Below are positions 33,372 through 45,146 of a stretch of DNA of 64,000 nt, one piece after another (the stretch's first letter is position 1; each line of letters begins with the position of its first letter). The position numbers and the translations under genes are program-made. Origin of the DNA: Effrenium voratum (lineage: Eukaryota > Sar > Dinophyceae > Suessiales > Symbiodiniaceae); contig CAUJNA010000176.1 of assembly GCA_963377175.1 (NCBI GenBank), positions 138,501 through 202,500 of the forward strand, given 5' to 3'. The notes under the pieces were generated by a model that made no database searches, was not told the DNA's origin, and worked only from the letters and a program-made list of their open reading frames with translations.

Positions 33372-36300
33372 ATAATAATGATAATAATAATAATAATAAT
33401 AATAGTAACTAAATAATAAATAATAATAAATAATAATAATAATAATAATAAGAAGAAGAAGAAGAAGAATAATAATAGTAATAATAACAATAATAATAAT
33501 AATAATACTAATAAAAATAATAATAATAATAATAATACTAATAACTAAATAATAAATAATAATAATTAATAAATAATAATAATAATGATAATAATAATAA
33601 TACTAATAATAATAACAATAATAATAATAATAATGACAATAATAACAATAGTAATAATAATAACAATAACAACAATAATAATAATAAAGCTTGTGGCGGT
33701 TTGGGGAGTTGAACCCCCGATCTGTTGGGAAGACACCAAGATGCGCTCTGGGTTTTTGGCAGATTCTGACTGAGTTGTGCAGCCCCTAGTAAAAATGAAC
33801 AGAGCCCAAAAAAAATAACACAAAATGGAAAAACTTGCCAACAACAGTGAGGTTCTGGAATCTGTTCTTTCCCAGCAGCCGGGTTCTTTGGGGTCTCTAC
33901 CCAGACAGGCCCTGAAGTGGTTTGGGGCAGCTTTCAGGGTTGGGTCCGCAGATTCCAGGGGTTCCGGGGCTGACCGCCTTGAAGTCTGCATACCACGGTC
34001 CTTTCAAGGACCCCTGCCACGCCCGCGCGACCTTCCGCACGCAGGCGGTTTGAATCAACATCCTCTCTTGCGAAACAAACCCCGCCGAGGGAGAGCCCCC
34101 AACAGAAAATGCCACCTCAAGAACCCGCTTTGGCAGGTTGAGTGCCCGTCAACTCACACCCAACATGACATGCCTTCTGTTTGTGGGAGAGCCATTCTTG
34201 AAGTCGGCGGAGAAAGGTTGCAAATGTTTTTGTTGACGCGCCGGAGGTAATTATCCTCCGCGCTGCAAGGGGCATGTGCTCCGCCGAGGCGCGAGGCACT
34301 GGCCGCTGCTGATGTGTACAGGATCATCGCCGCAGCGGAGGCCGAGGCAACGGACCTCGAGTAAAGTTGGCCACTTCGGTAAACAAGGTGCTCAACTCTT
34401 CGGCATTGACCGCATGTTTGTTCCTTGAAATTGCTGCTGTCCTGGCTTTCCTTTCAACTCACCAAGGGGTACATGCCAAAGAACGCCCATGTGTCGAAAA
34501 GCATCCAATTTCTCTTGGGCGTAGCTCCGGGTAAGACTCATCGTACTGCAGTTCGTGAAGACCGGGGGAGAGCAGAACGGGAAACCCCACCTTCCCCAAC
34601 AAAAAAAGCGCGCGCTTGTGAAACTGGCCGCACCCGCAAACCCCTAGCACCTCAAGAGTGTAAAATCAAATTGAAAAATCCCCTTGACAACATAAAGGCT
34701 CACTCCTTGTGGCTGGGAAGCGCCTGCCACTGGGACCCATCTCAATGGGATGGCCAACTCTGTTTGGCACTTGCAAAAAGAAGAAACACGTGAGTTCACA
34801 TGCCTCCCTCGAAGAAGTACTTAAGGGTGGTGTATGCAACCGCTTCTTTCCAGGGTGCGGCAAGATGCCCATCTCCAGCATAAGAGGGCCCTTCACGATG
34901 CCGCCGCCCACGCCGAACAGCCCAGCAAGCCTGGTGGATCCATGATACCACTGGTGTGACCCTCACTCTTGTACGACTTGCGTTGTACAACATAAGAGTT
35001 TACTACGGACGCAAACATCCCCTCAATTGCAAACAAAAATGACTAGATAAAACATGAGTTACCTACTGCCGCTCGAGCCGACATCGGGACTGGAGGCACC
35101 TGCGTCGAAGCAGTGGCCTCGTTCCCCAGATACTCTGCTGCGAACTGTCAAATCCTGGTGCTAACTTTCGTCTTTGGCGCGTGCACCCGCGCGCAAGTTG
35201 GATGTCTGATACATACCCTTTCGCATGCCAGATGCCAAATGTTGGATTCATTCGCACCACATTCACATGACCGCATCCCCGACTGTAAGGGGAAACCACC
35301 GATAGATCTGGAGGGTTCATCCAATCGGGACATGCCTTCTATCTTTGCCTCGAATGCCTTTTTCCCCAATTTCTTCTGGGCTTCAAAACGGGAAGCCAGA
35401 AGCAAACTGCGGAAGTGCTTCTCAATTTTAGAAACCCCATCAACGGTTGGCTTGCTTTTGCAAAGGGGTCCCTATTTGCGTGTGTCTTCTTTTCGAGGGT
35501 CCCCGTTTTGGTAGGTTTACAGGGAAATCTAAAAGACAACCGCCCATTTTTGGTGGTCCCCGAAAGAAAGAGCTGCCCATTTTGAGAAGATTTGGGGAAA
35601 TTTTCTGGGCCCATCCTTCCCTGGCGATGCTTCCAATCGAGCCACAGCCCCGCGAGGCCGCAGACCAGCGGATACTTCACGGTGTTGCGATAGTCCCAGC
35701 GCACCTAGCCCAAACTGCCAAACTACTCGGGCTTGTGTTTTGTTCCCTTTTCCGGGTGTCTTCAAGGGTCCCCTTTGACATGCAGTGGGTCAAAAAAGTA
35801 CCCAACATGGAACCCGGGTAAATTGAGACAACCACTAAAACCTGCCCAGGAGAAAACTACTTGGGCGTGTGTTTTGTTCAGGGTTCCCTTTTTCAGGTGG
35901 CTTTGAAGGGAAACCAACAAGGAGACCGTTGCGCCGCTTAGGGTCCACTTTGACCCATACCCGCATACTGGTTTCCCCAAACCCTTCCCTGCCTCACCCG
36001 GGCCGAAGCTATAGCCCTGCCGTAGCTTCTGCTCAAACTCCTTCACCAAAAGCTGCCTGGAGACGTTGATCGAAGCAGGGAAGAGAGATGGCAAAGCATC
36101 ACCAAAAAGAAAACTCGCTGAACATGGCGCCAAAACCTTCCACTGAAAAAAGGGAAAGAGCAAGGTGGCGTACCTTGAGAGGCAAAAACCACTGAGAGCC
36201 GCCGAGCCGCCTTTCGATTCATCCTTCGTCGTCTCGTTTCACTTGAAGATTCGCCATAAAGCTCAGGCTGTTGCACGGAATGCTTGGCAGAATGAAGAAA

Positions 36301-37459
36301 AAAGCCATGGTTCTGCAAGAATCCCCGTCAAGATAAATCAGACTCCCGAAAGGGGCATGGGAAAATGTCAAGCGTCTCAGATGGTTTACCCGGATCCTTC
36401 GGCCGCTCATTTTGGGTTCCAACTGATGGGACCCACCACCGGGGGAAGCCACGACCATCTGGCGCAAGGAGCAAGAACCCATTTTCGTGGGGGGGGCCCA
36501 CGAAGAAAAAAAAACACCGAAACCGGCCGCTGTCCAAGAATCATAGAAGTGCACCAGCGCGTCCCACTGGAACGTAGCCTTTCCGAAACCTCCGAAATCT
36601 TCGAGAATGGGAGGGAAGGCATATGCCCAGAAGCATTCTGAATCCAGGGCCATCTATTTGACTTGAAGGCCATCTGTGAACTTTCTGTGGTTTCCTACTG
36701 CAAGCCTGCGACATGGGGCCTGATTGATCAGGTGCCTGGGGCCCCCAACAAAGCCCGCCTGAAGGCGACTGCGAAGAGCAGCACCCAAGGCACCGCGCTG
36801 AAGTACAGGATCCAGAAACCCGAACTTCCGCATTCCACGCCTCAGCCCGAGGTTCTGTTGCCACAAATCACGGCGGGTGCCCCTACCATATTGCAAGTAT
36901 GGAACAAGGGAAACCAGGAAAGTTCCCATGGAGATTCGACGGGTGCCCTAAATATTGCAAGCATGGAAAGTTCCCATGGAGTGTGGTTGGTTTGCTTGCA
37001 ATATTTGAAAAACATACCACCGTACGGCGCTTTTTCCGACAACGAGGCGCAAAAAAAGCGGAGAGCCGAAGAAAACAGCGGACACGTCCAAGCGCAAACG
37101 AGGACGAGGGACTTCTTGATCTTTGCATCCTAAAGGCCTCTCACGCGCTCCGTGCTTCCCAGGCACCCACCGGAGACCGCATCCTGCCTCCACCCTTCAG
37201 GACCGTCAAGGCCTAGGCGAAGCCGAGGCACGCAAGCACATTGGCTCCAACCTGCTGCTACGGAGAAGTTCTGCCCCACAAAACTAGCAAACTAACAAAA
37301 TAACAAAACAAGAAATCAACAAACCCATAAGCCAGCAAACAAACAAACAAACAAACAAACAAACAAACAAACAAACAAACAAACAAACAAACAAACACAC
37401 CAACCAACCAACCAACCAACCAACCAACCAACCAACCAACCAACCAACCAACCAACCAA

Positions 37460-37502
<43 letters not shown>

Positions 37503-37527
37503 ACCAACCAACCAACCAACCAACCAA

Positions 37528-37566
<39 letters not shown>

Positions 37567-37624
37567 ACCAACCAACCAACCAACCAACCAACCAGCCAGC
37601 CGGCCAGCCAGCCAGCCAGCCAGC

Positions 37625-37659
<35 letters not shown>

Positions 37660-40600
37660 ACCAACCAACCAACCAACCAACCAACAAGAAGGAAAGGAAG
37701 GAAGGACGCAAAGGAAGCAAAGGAAGCAAAGGAAGCAAAGGAAGCAAAGGAAGCAAAGGAAGCAAAGGAAGCAAAGGAAGCAAAGGAAGGAAAGGAAGCA
37801 AAGGAAGGAAAGGAAGCAAAGGAAGGAAGAAAGAAACTAGCAAGCTAGCAAGCCAACCAACAAGCTAGCAAGCCAACCAAAAAACAAACAAACAAACAAA
37901 CAAAGAAAGAAAGAAATACAGAAATAAATAAAGAAAGGAAGGAAGAAAGAAAGAAAGAAAGAAAGAAAGAGACAAACATCAACTAGCAAACTAGCAAACC
38001 AACAAACCAACTGACCAATAAACAAACCAACAAACAAAGACACCAAGACACACGCAAAAACAAACAAAAACAAACAAAAACAAACAAAACCAACCAACCA
38101 AACAAACAAACAAACAAACAAACAAACAAACGAACAAACAAAGGAAGAAAAAAGAGGCAACGCATCGACAACCGGCCTGCTTCCAATGATGGGCAAATGG
38201 TCGGAGATCAAGGGCTGAAATCTTGAGGCCAGCGTATCTGTGAATGCTACATGCACATGCTTGACATACATGATACAGCCCACTGCTCAAGATTCGTAAC
38301 ACAGCATCCGTCTATACCAGTGCTAGCCACACAATCAGGCAAGATTTCGTGGGTTGGTGTTCCCTTGACTACTTGTGCCTTTGCACACGACCGTGTTGCG
38401 CACTTTTGTGGGGCGGCGCTCCCTTTATTGCGAGTGTCCTCGAATGGGTGAGCAACCAAACAATGCCAGGCAAGTCGTCAAACACCCTGAAAATAAACAG
38501 AGATTCCAACCTCGAAAATCCTAACACTTCAACTGAGAAAGTGTGTACAACTTGCAAAAAATGGAGGTCCTTTCTCATTCCCTCGTTCAATCTTGACGGG
38601 GGTCCCTGTAAGGCATGAGCTGCTTGCGCAAGGCTAAAGCGTGAACTGTCTTTTCGCCAGATCTCGCGGGAACTGGCTGTGGTCACTCTTGCAACAGGCT
38701 CTCCTTGGTTTCTCACTGGCCTAACGAGAACCGCCAATAGACGAGATCAATTCTCCTCCCGACTGGACACGGTACATCACAAAAAACGACAGGCCTGTTT
38801 GAAGGCAATTGATGCAACGAATCCTGGGGTGCCGGGCGCAGGTCCCTACGAAGCACACCGTGAGGGCCCCAATCTTGCAGCAAAGCCTCCCATCGCGAGA
38901 GGTGGCTGCAACGCGTCCTTGCAAAGCCCAAACAAAATGGGGGGTGAATAAGTTGAATCCCTTGCATTGAACAACGACCCGTGACTCTCACGAGCCGGGG
39001 AATGGCAATACGCTTGGGGCCTGTGAAAGCTGCTAAGCACAGCACCAGGCCTCGGTGTGCTGACCACCCTCTCGCAATCGGACTCGAATTCGACATAGTC
39101 CTGAAGCAACTCAATTGCACGTCTTGCATCCTATTCAAAAATCGACGGCACCAAGAATGGAACAAAGTAAGTCATAATCAAACCTGGTAGTAAATGGTCT
39201 ACCCCAAACCAGTCGCAAAGAATGGAAAAGCCGGGTATCCGCCCCCATGTATGGCTGGGATCGTCCCTTACCCTGCAATTACCCGGGTTTTTGAGGACGC
39301 TCAAGTGAAACCAGTTCTCCAGTGACCCCTGGTGCCTCTCCCTCGATGCCTCGATGTCTCGAATCGAATCCGTATGCTGCAAAGCTTCCGGCGTCTCATT
39401 GAAAGCCTGGCTTCCGCCTCGGCCCGGTCACAGATCAAGCTGCCTGAGGAACACCGTGCGGACTTCGAGCGCTTGGCCCCCTCGGAAATCTGGTGGGTTG
39501 GTGCCGTTGAATCCTTTCCCCCATTTCCAGACCTCTCTAATCATCAGGGTTCACTCCACGCATCTACACTCCAAAGGCATGGAAACACTTGAAAGCGCTT
39601 TGGATTGAAGATTGGAACTGGTCCTGAGAAGAGTTCTCATGCTTCAATCTTCAATCCAAGCACTAGAGCTCTTTTCATGCTTTAAGCCGCAAAAGGTATC
39701 TGCCTAACTCCTTCGCACGGGTCAAACACATCCCTTCCCTTCGAGGAGCGGTCTCTAAGCTCCACCTCCTCACCGGCGGCCAGGCGCAGCTGCCGGCTTT
39801 CCTCCTGGAACATGCTGCAGCCCTTCCGCATGGTGCGCTGGCCTCGTCGCTGCGAAGTTCGAAGGCAAGCTGGAAACCAGGCGGCGAGAGGCGACTAGGC
39901 TGACGTTGCCAGGTTCGTGCCTGTGGAAAAATGGCCCCTCGTCGGGTCCCAGGATGGTCGTTTCCAAGTTCATGGAAAACGCCACCAAGGTTAACCCGAC
40001 ACTCACGGGGACGAAGTGAGGTCTAACTTTCGTTAGCAACAACTTGCTAAGTTGGCGTATCGAACTCCGGACTGGGTTCCTCTTTAGAGACCTCTCCCCC
40101 CTTGTTGTTTGGGCTCCATGTTTGGGGCGGACAGTCACCGCCGGAACCCTAGGCAAGGCCATTCGAAGAGGAGGTTCCTCCCAAGACATCCCCGAAGGCA
40201 CGCATCACCAGAGACATCACCCACGACAACTGCAAAGGCAACCGAGAGGCATCCCCCCAAGACACCCTGGGAAGACACCCCCAAAACCAAAGACAACACC
40301 CAGACATCTAGATTTCATCTGACCCGTCTGAATCAAATTGGAGCTCTCCCCACCCGAACTCGCGTCTGGTGGCCTCCAACTGTTGGTGCGTCTCCCTAGG
40401 ACCCCTGCCTTGCATTGCTGCTCGGCCCTCCAACGGCTTTCCAATAGGACGTTGTTTTGACTGGTGTTCAGCGGGACCGAAAGCAAAGCTGCCATTTGCA
40501 GGAGGCTTCTTTCATGAGAAAGGGCCCCTTTTCTGCTTTCGCTTCGGAACGCGCTCTCGAAATCCCACCTTCCGAGCCAAGCGGAAACCCATGTGAGGGC

Positions 40601-43600
40601 TACTGTACTGGTCGAAAAAGAAAAGTGGCCATAATAATCCGTAGGCACTAGTCAGCACCAGGCAATCTTCTGACTCTGGCTCATCAGATGCAACGTTGAA
40701 CAAATCTGGCCTATGAAGGCAAGGATGACCACCAGCATCACTGTGAGCGCAAAGTTGGGCAAGATCCTGCGAGAGATCTTGGCAACTGCAAGCGGACATG
40801 GACGTCAGATCGTGTCCAACACTACTGACTGCAGGTCTGCAGAAAACTCATATGTTGATTGCCGCGCACTTTCACTGGCAGGAGCACAAGAAAACACACC
40901 AAAGAACAAGTCATCGACAATTGAAATAACTGGAGAGTTCCTTGCACCCATTGTTGCCAGCTTGTGGCTTTCCCCTAAGGTCAGCCACTACGCACAAGTC
41001 CTTACAAAGATCAAGCCTGGCATCGTTTTGGGCAGCGCTCGGTCTATATACTTCAATGGAAAAGCTGCAGCCAATCACACCGTTCCCGTGCCTAGAACAT
41101 GATTTTCTTCCAGTAAATCGTGCCCAGGCGACACACCCGGCCGTTTCATTGACAGACTGTGCCACACTGTGCTCTCCCCTACTTGACCCGCAGTCACTAA
41201 ACCCCACTTATTATTTTGCCGGGGGTCCCTTTTTAGTGGAGAATTCGTTCTTCCCGGGGGACCACCTTAATAAGAAGTGGGGTTATCAAGTCAACATTAG
41301 CCACCCACCCTGGCCCTGAGACAAGGCGCGCTCTGTGCATCTCAGAATCTTTCACCATCCTTTCGGCCCTGACCTTTCCCCAAGCTTCCCCTTTTCGATC
41401 GAACGAGAAAAAAAACTCGGCAGTCCCTTCCAACTCCATTCCCCTCCACCCCCTCTCACCCACAACCTAACAACCTCAAACATGTGAGAAAGAGTGGAAC
41501 TCCCACAATACCAAGGTGGGATTACCCATCCCGAGGCCGCCAAAGCAAAAACTTCAGGGACTCCCCCCCCCCCCCGGGCATCACAAAAAGTCCATGTGTC
41601 TTTCTTCCTTGGGCAGTGCCCTCGGGAAAAAAAAACGGTCCAAGCCGACCATCCAAGCCGACAAAACTGACAAAAACCGACCCAAATACCAAAGCCGACC
41701 CAAAGACCAAAGCCGACCCAAAGACCAAACCGGCCAAAACCGAACCAACACCGACCCAAAATTCCCGCACCAACACCGACCCAAAAACCGGCCATCCCAA
41801 GCCGGGTCTTCGAGAGCAGCGAGCCGAAGACCGCCCCGAAGATGGTCAAGGGCTCCATGGCCAAGATCAGGTCCCAGTCGATCAGCGGCCCCTCCCTGCG
41901 GGGGTGCCGCCGCCTGCGAGGCGGAGAGAGCAGTAGGCGAGGAAAAAAGAAACGGCTGGCGCAGAAAGACCAGCCACCAGCCATTCAACCACTGCACATT
42001 TTGAGGTTTGGTGCTCTCTTTGTTTGTTTCGAAAGCCAACGTTGCGATGAACACCTACCATGATACGTCTCCCCTTGGCAATGACTCTCTTGCGCTGGGC
42101 AATGACTTTCAGAAAGAGAGGGGGGTTGGGTGGTCCCCAATTCCACTTATCTAGTCCTCCCCAAAGGAGCATGGGAGGGTCCAAAGGTCCCCAACAAGGA
42201 CCCGGATACCCAGCCTGACATTCGCCAGAGTGTTGGCAATCGCGCCGCCGAGAATGGTGAAATTGGAGAGCGCAATGGCGTGCTTCGGCTTGAACTCCTG
42301 CGACCAAGGTTGTGTGTCTTAAAAATCAAGGGGCCCCAAACAAATGGTTGGTGTCCCGTTGGTTTCCCTTTTAACCCCACAAAGGGGTACCATAAAAAAA
42401 GAAACACCCCCAAGTGTTTTTGTATTTATTGCCCAAAGCTAGACTTGAACCTGGGGCGTGGCTGAGGAACACCTGCGGTTGGGAATATCACTCCAGCCAG
42501 CATGTCCTTAGTTGATTTGGCGATGTGTTGTCTGGTCATCCCATATGAGCCGCGGTCAACACTTGCTGTTGGCTTCAATTGGCAACAATAAATGAGAGGC
42601 AATGGACCATAGACCACTGGATATGTTGACCGAACCTCATATGAACCTCATATCTTGGCATTGCATTCATGCCAAAGGATCCCCAAATAAACAGACTTCT
42701 AGCTGTTAGCCCAGAGTTTTCCCTTTGGCTTCCCTTTGGTTTTCTCTTTACACCCCAAACGCGGCTCTCGGCGGTAGCGGTCTAGCTTCAATGAAACTCA
42801 CAAACCCTAGGCTCCACAATCCCTCCATAGCTCCGGAAACCCATGGCAACCACTTCGGCTCGAAGTGACTTCGGCGTTCGGACGGCGGACATCGGACGTC
42901 GGCCGTCGGACTCTCGGCTCCAGCGCCAGCATGAAGAGCGGCACCAAAATGCCCCCCCCGCCGATGCCCCCGGAGGCGGCCACGATCAGCCCCAGGGACG
43001 CCAGCAGCAGCTGAGCGATGCCCAGGGATGCCCGGGGCTGCATACATCATGTGTATATGAATATGTATACACACATATAGGTAGATATGATCATACATAG
43101 TGCTAGAAATTATATGTATACATATGTATTATATATATATGATTATATGTAGTATAATATAGGATCAGGAAAAAGGAAAGAATATCCCCCCTTTGGGTTC
43201 CTGTTTGGGAGGGACACATTTGGGTAGTTTAGCACAGGAGAGCGCTCCAAACTGGTCTCAACAAACAAACAAACAAGCAAACAAGCAAGCAAGCAAGCAA
43301 GCAAACAAACAAACAAGTTCCAGCCTCGGATGTCAACTGGGGCTCTGCAGCAGGGAGTTTTCAAGGGCCCATCGTGCGCCCATTTGGGACCTCCTTTTGG
43401 TGTTTGAAGGAAACCCAAACCACACGACCACGCGGCGTGCTTGTGATTGGCTCTGAGAGATGGACCAGTGGAGGAGACGAAGAGGCAAAAGACTTGGTCC
43501 ACATGCCCTGCGAATTGTGGCCAGAAATGGTTGGTCTGTGGGGTCATTCAGTCCAGTCACTCCAGTCACTCCAATCAGTCCAGCTGGATTGACTGGATTG

Positions 43601-45146
43601 AATGGCTGGACTGAGAGGCGGGTTCCTCTTTTCATCTGAAGCCATCTCTGTCAAGAGGCTGAGACGCCATCATGACGCCAATCCAGGGGAAAGGGCTCCT
43701 TGTGATACTCGAAGCCCTCGAAGGAGCCTCAGGCGGCTCCAGTCAGCAAAACGAGGCAACGAGATGTGAGCCGAAAAAACGAGGGATCCGGGCCGTGAAA
43801 AAAAAAACATGAGCCATCTGCAGGAGTCCAAATAGCACAAGCCCCAGCTAGCCACCACTTGTCTTGCTGCGACAAGGGAATGTGGTTGCAACCCAGGAAC
43901 CACCAGTTGGATGATGGACGCATTCCATTTCTCATCCCCTGCCTATCGCACCAGCAACTTGCCTCCGAAAAGCCACCTCTGCTAGCGACGGCTTCGGCCG
44001 CTTTCGCCTCGGGCCCCGGCTGGGGAAGGCAGTGGCATTGTCAGCCATGGCAAGGCTTGAAGCGTTGACCTGCTCGGATGGTCCGTTCAAATCAGAGAAA
44101 AGCGTGGAGGAAAGCAAGAGGGTACTTGGGCGTTTGGCCGAGTTAACGTGTTGGCAGCCTAGCTTGGAACCCACTCCTAAGTCCCCTAAAGTGGGGATCT
44201 TGGTTGAGGGGGTCATAAAGTGGCGAGTCACTTGCTAACTTGGCCGGAAGTCCAAGTACGGAAGGCACACGCTTGAGCTCACCAACAATATGCCTTGGCA
44301 AGGAATCCATGCCTCGTCGCTGACAACGGTGAGAGGAATGCTCCGGTTGCCTGCGACGCATCGTGACGTGAAAGCGCGAGTATGACGAGGCAGCGCCACC
44401 TCGTTGCTTGGTGTCTTGCTTTAGGAATCGGAACCCCGAGATTTTTGTTTGGTTTCCTTCTGGTGTTCCTTTAAAACCAGAACGGGATCGTACGAGACTG
44501 CCACTTGGGGATTTTCTCAAAATCTGGGATCACCCACTCACCCATGGCCCGAATCCAGTTCTCCTCCCCGTTGCCTTCGCTCTCGGCGGAGGAATTGGAA
44601 TTGGCCTCAAGGCAAAAACACACAAGTCACTTCATCAGCAACATGTGGCTGTGTCTGCTTCGAGTTTGGTTGTCTTTTTTGCGTTTCAATGGAAATCAAA
44701 AGGAAGACCACCATGTCTTCTCTTGTGTATTTTTCTTTTCTTTTTTTTCCGTGGTTCACCTAAAACGAGACACCCCATGTGAGTGATCATGTACTGAGCA
44801 GATGAATTACCAGGAGAGAAACGCAAATCCGATGTCATGGAAGGACACAACCCATATCGACCGTAGCTGAAACATACCTCCTGCAAGACTCCCAGCAAAG
44901 CTTGCCTTTGTCAATCCAAAGCCGACTAAATCCAAAGATTATCTCACCTGGCACATCATCTCAAAACCTCACAGCAACCAATCAGAACGCTTCTTTTGGG
45001 CTCCACCCATTGACTGTGTCGACTTCCTCCTGTTGCGCACGGCACAAAGGAGAGCGTTCATTCGCTTCTGCGACGAGGCAAGCCTGAGCCTGCGCTGCCA
45101 GCACCAGCGCGAGCACTAGAGCCTTCGCGATGTTTTCGTTTTGCAT
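32205..45146 (-). CDS. TauE/SafE-family anion transporter (18 exons)
   Basis: Polytopic membrane protein of the TauE/SafE (DUF81) family, whose members move sulfite, organosulfonates or related anions. Exons on the minus strand: 45041-45146, 44542-44605, 43666-43727, 42912-43037, 42215-42297, 41809-41913, 40711-40766, 39774-39842, 39327-39417, 38840-38886, 36759-36840, 36568-36589, 35649-35704, 34859-34930, 34292-34354, 33151-33246, 32778-32853, 32205-32285. They keep frame for about 450 aa, the length of plant-type members. Signal peptide first; then half-repeat one with [15 protein letters not shown] and [19 protein letters not shown]; a central loop of charged residues; half-repeat two with [19 protein letters not shown] and [11 protein letters not shown]; then [19 protein letters not shown] near the end. 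The [19 protein letters not shown] pattern is typical of eukaryotic members. About eight of 17 donors are GC and one is GA. Substrate cannot be told from sequence; the first junction and exon 12 are the weakest points. Confidence 0.9.
32778..32853 (-). CDS. TauE exon 17
   Basis: [20 protein letters not shown] then LSSAF: the family's RxSIIVFxIGxVIxLST. GT donor. Confidence 0.9.
32938..32995. repeat. 26-bp hairpin
   Basis: GGCAGGATTTGGCAAAAGCA... pairs with ...CTTTTTGCCAAATCCTGCC around a loop of 5 nt (ACAGG) with one bulge. In TauE intron 16. Confidence 0.92.
33151..33246 (-). CDS. TauE exon 16
   Basis: [20 protein letters not shown] then [11 protein letters not shown], helix with G-xGQ. 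GC donor inside an Arg codon. Confidence 0.92.
33336..33682. repeat. (AT)n and (AAT)n / (AAC)n microsatellite, SINE-tail candidate
   Basis: AT run to 33,366, then AAT-based words (AATAAT, ACTAAT, AACAAT, AAGAAG) to 33,688. On the minus strand it directly follows a tRNA-like head. Confidence 0.92.
33683..33795 (-). mobile_element. tRNA-derived SINE-like element
   Basis: Reverse complement has a T-arm-like GGGGGTTCAACTCCCC (B box GGTTCAACTCC) then AAACCGCCA, preceded about 60 nt earlier by a D-arm-like CAACTCAGTCAGAATCTG. It runs into an (ATT)n tail, as tRNA-derived SINEs do. No full cloverleaf acceptor stem, so not a functional tRNA. Confidence 0.55.
34292..34354 (-). CDS. TauE exon 15
   Basis: [20 protein letters not shown], the V-ASAT-A-MI-FTS helix. 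GC donor inside the last Ser codon. Confidence 0.92.
34859..34930 (-). CDS. TauE exon 14 (second GGG motif)
   Basis: [20 protein letters not shown] then GIL: signature loop of half-repeat two. GC donor inside the Pro codon. Confidence 0.95.
35649..35704 (-). CDS. TauE exon 13
   Basis: [18 protein letters not shown], nearly identical in pattern to the family's (G)DxxWDxxxTxKYPLxC-xAG. Confidence 0.92.
35786..35962. mobile_element. possible foldback element, family A-like
   Basis: ATGCAGTGGGTCAAAA at the left and TTTGACCCATACCCGCAT at the right are loosely inverted, about 175 bp apart. Two direct copies of GGGC-TGTGTTTTGTTC (35,728 and 35,861) lie at or near its left side. Confidence 0.4.
36568..36589 (-). 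CDS. TauE exon 12 (22-nt microexon)
   Basis: Encodes FRKGYVP, the GYxFxEGD-like loop that precedes RWD-R-T-KYP. Phase agrees on both sides (AG|G acceptor, GT donor). Very short, so less certain. Confidence 0.55.
36759..36840 (-). CDS. TauE exon 11
   Basis: [20 protein letters not shown] then LFAVAF, the C-x-YWxL-xxxPW helix. GC donor. Confidence 0.88.
37283..38150. repeat. compound 4-mer to 9-mer microsatellite (AAAC, CCAA, CCAG, AAGGAAGC)
   Basis: Alternating blocks: AAAC 37,333-37,395; CCAA and CCAG in four alternating blocks to 37,682; about 15 AAAGGAAGC units to 37,830; then AAAC, GAAA and CCAA mixtures to 38,150. Block boundaries look like stepwise mutation and spread inside one array. 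TauE intron 10. Confidence 0.96.
38840..38886 (-). CDS. TauE exon 10
   Basis: [15 protein letters not shown], short helix start (K-x-LLxxx-W/F region). Phase 2 to 1 fits both sides with a GC donor. Confidence 0.65.
39327..39417 (-). CDS. TauE exon 9 (loop)
   Basis: [20 protein letters not shown] then EASRERHQ, hydrophilic. Phase matches exon 8. The 3' end (GTCACT donor) is a choice among several. Confidence 0.62.
39594..39663. repeat. hairpin with 15-bp arms
   Basis: TTGGATTGAAGATTG and CAATCTTCAATCCAA are perfect inverted arms about 30 nt apart, in TauE intron 8. Confidence 0.9.
39774..39842 (-). CDS. TauE exon 8 (cytosolic loop)
   Basis: [20 protein letters not shown] then AA; basic loop after helix 4. 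Phase fits exon 7; donor GTGAGG. Confidence 0.85.
40711..40766 (-). CDS. TauE exon 7
   Basis: [18 protein letters not shown], a membrane helix after the LP turn. Acceptor TCTCTCGCAG; GC donor. Confidence 0.9.
41809..41913 (-). CDS. TauE exon 6
   Basis: [20 protein letters not shown] then [14 protein letters not shown]: the D-DL-L-MEP-T-xG-x-G helix pair. Donor appears to be GA (AA|GACC). Confidence 0.92.
42215..42297 (-). CDS. TauE exon 5
   Basis: [20 protein letters not shown] then ANTLANV, the PKxAIxLSN-xTILGG segment. Phase 2 end at a GC donor joins to RRHPRRE. Confidence 0.92.
42912..43037 (-). CDS. TauE exon 4 (first GGIGGGG motif)
   Basis: [18 protein letters not shown] then [19 protein letters not shown]: first helix and the signature glycine loop of half-repeat one. 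Acceptor ATGCAG; GT donor. Confidence 0.93.
43058..43165. repeat. TATA/ATATGTA-rich tract
   Basis: ATATGTATACACACATATAG-type words just upstream (minus sense) of the exon 4 acceptor. Confidence 0.8.
43257..43319. repeat. (AAAC)n / (AAGC)n microsatellite
   Basis: AAAC and AAGC units over 60 bp in TauE intron 3. Confidence 0.95.
43666..43727 (-). CDS. TauE exon 3
   Basis: [22 protein letters not shown]-x-x-FPLDWRD just before the first membrane helix is seen in protist TauE proteins. GT donor. Confidence 0.78.
44542..44605 (-). CDS. TauE exon 2 (lumenal/extracellular segment)
   Basis: [20 protein letters not shown] then M, ending at a textbook GTGAGT donor. Joins exon 3 in phase (ATG G|GC TCC). 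Confidence 0.6.
45041..45146 (-). CDS. TauE exon 1 (signal peptide)
   Basis: [20 protein letters not shown] followed by [14 protein letters not shown]: a short N-region, hydrophobic core and cleavage-like AQA-C. Could end at 45,041 (GT donor) or three bases earlier at a GC donor that fits the next phase better. Confidence 0.72.

Noticed and set aside
37258..38283. Open frames rich in GWLV/CLFV on the minus strand
   Set aside because: Translation of 4-mer repeats; hydrophobicity is an artefact.
43470..43735. Papain-like cysteine protease ([11 protein letters not shown] followed by [12 protein letters not shown] with Cys replaced by Ser)
   Set aside because: FPLDWR is better explained as TauE exon 3, which joins exons 2 and 4 in phase; the second stretch has no splice support and lacks the family's CGSCW.
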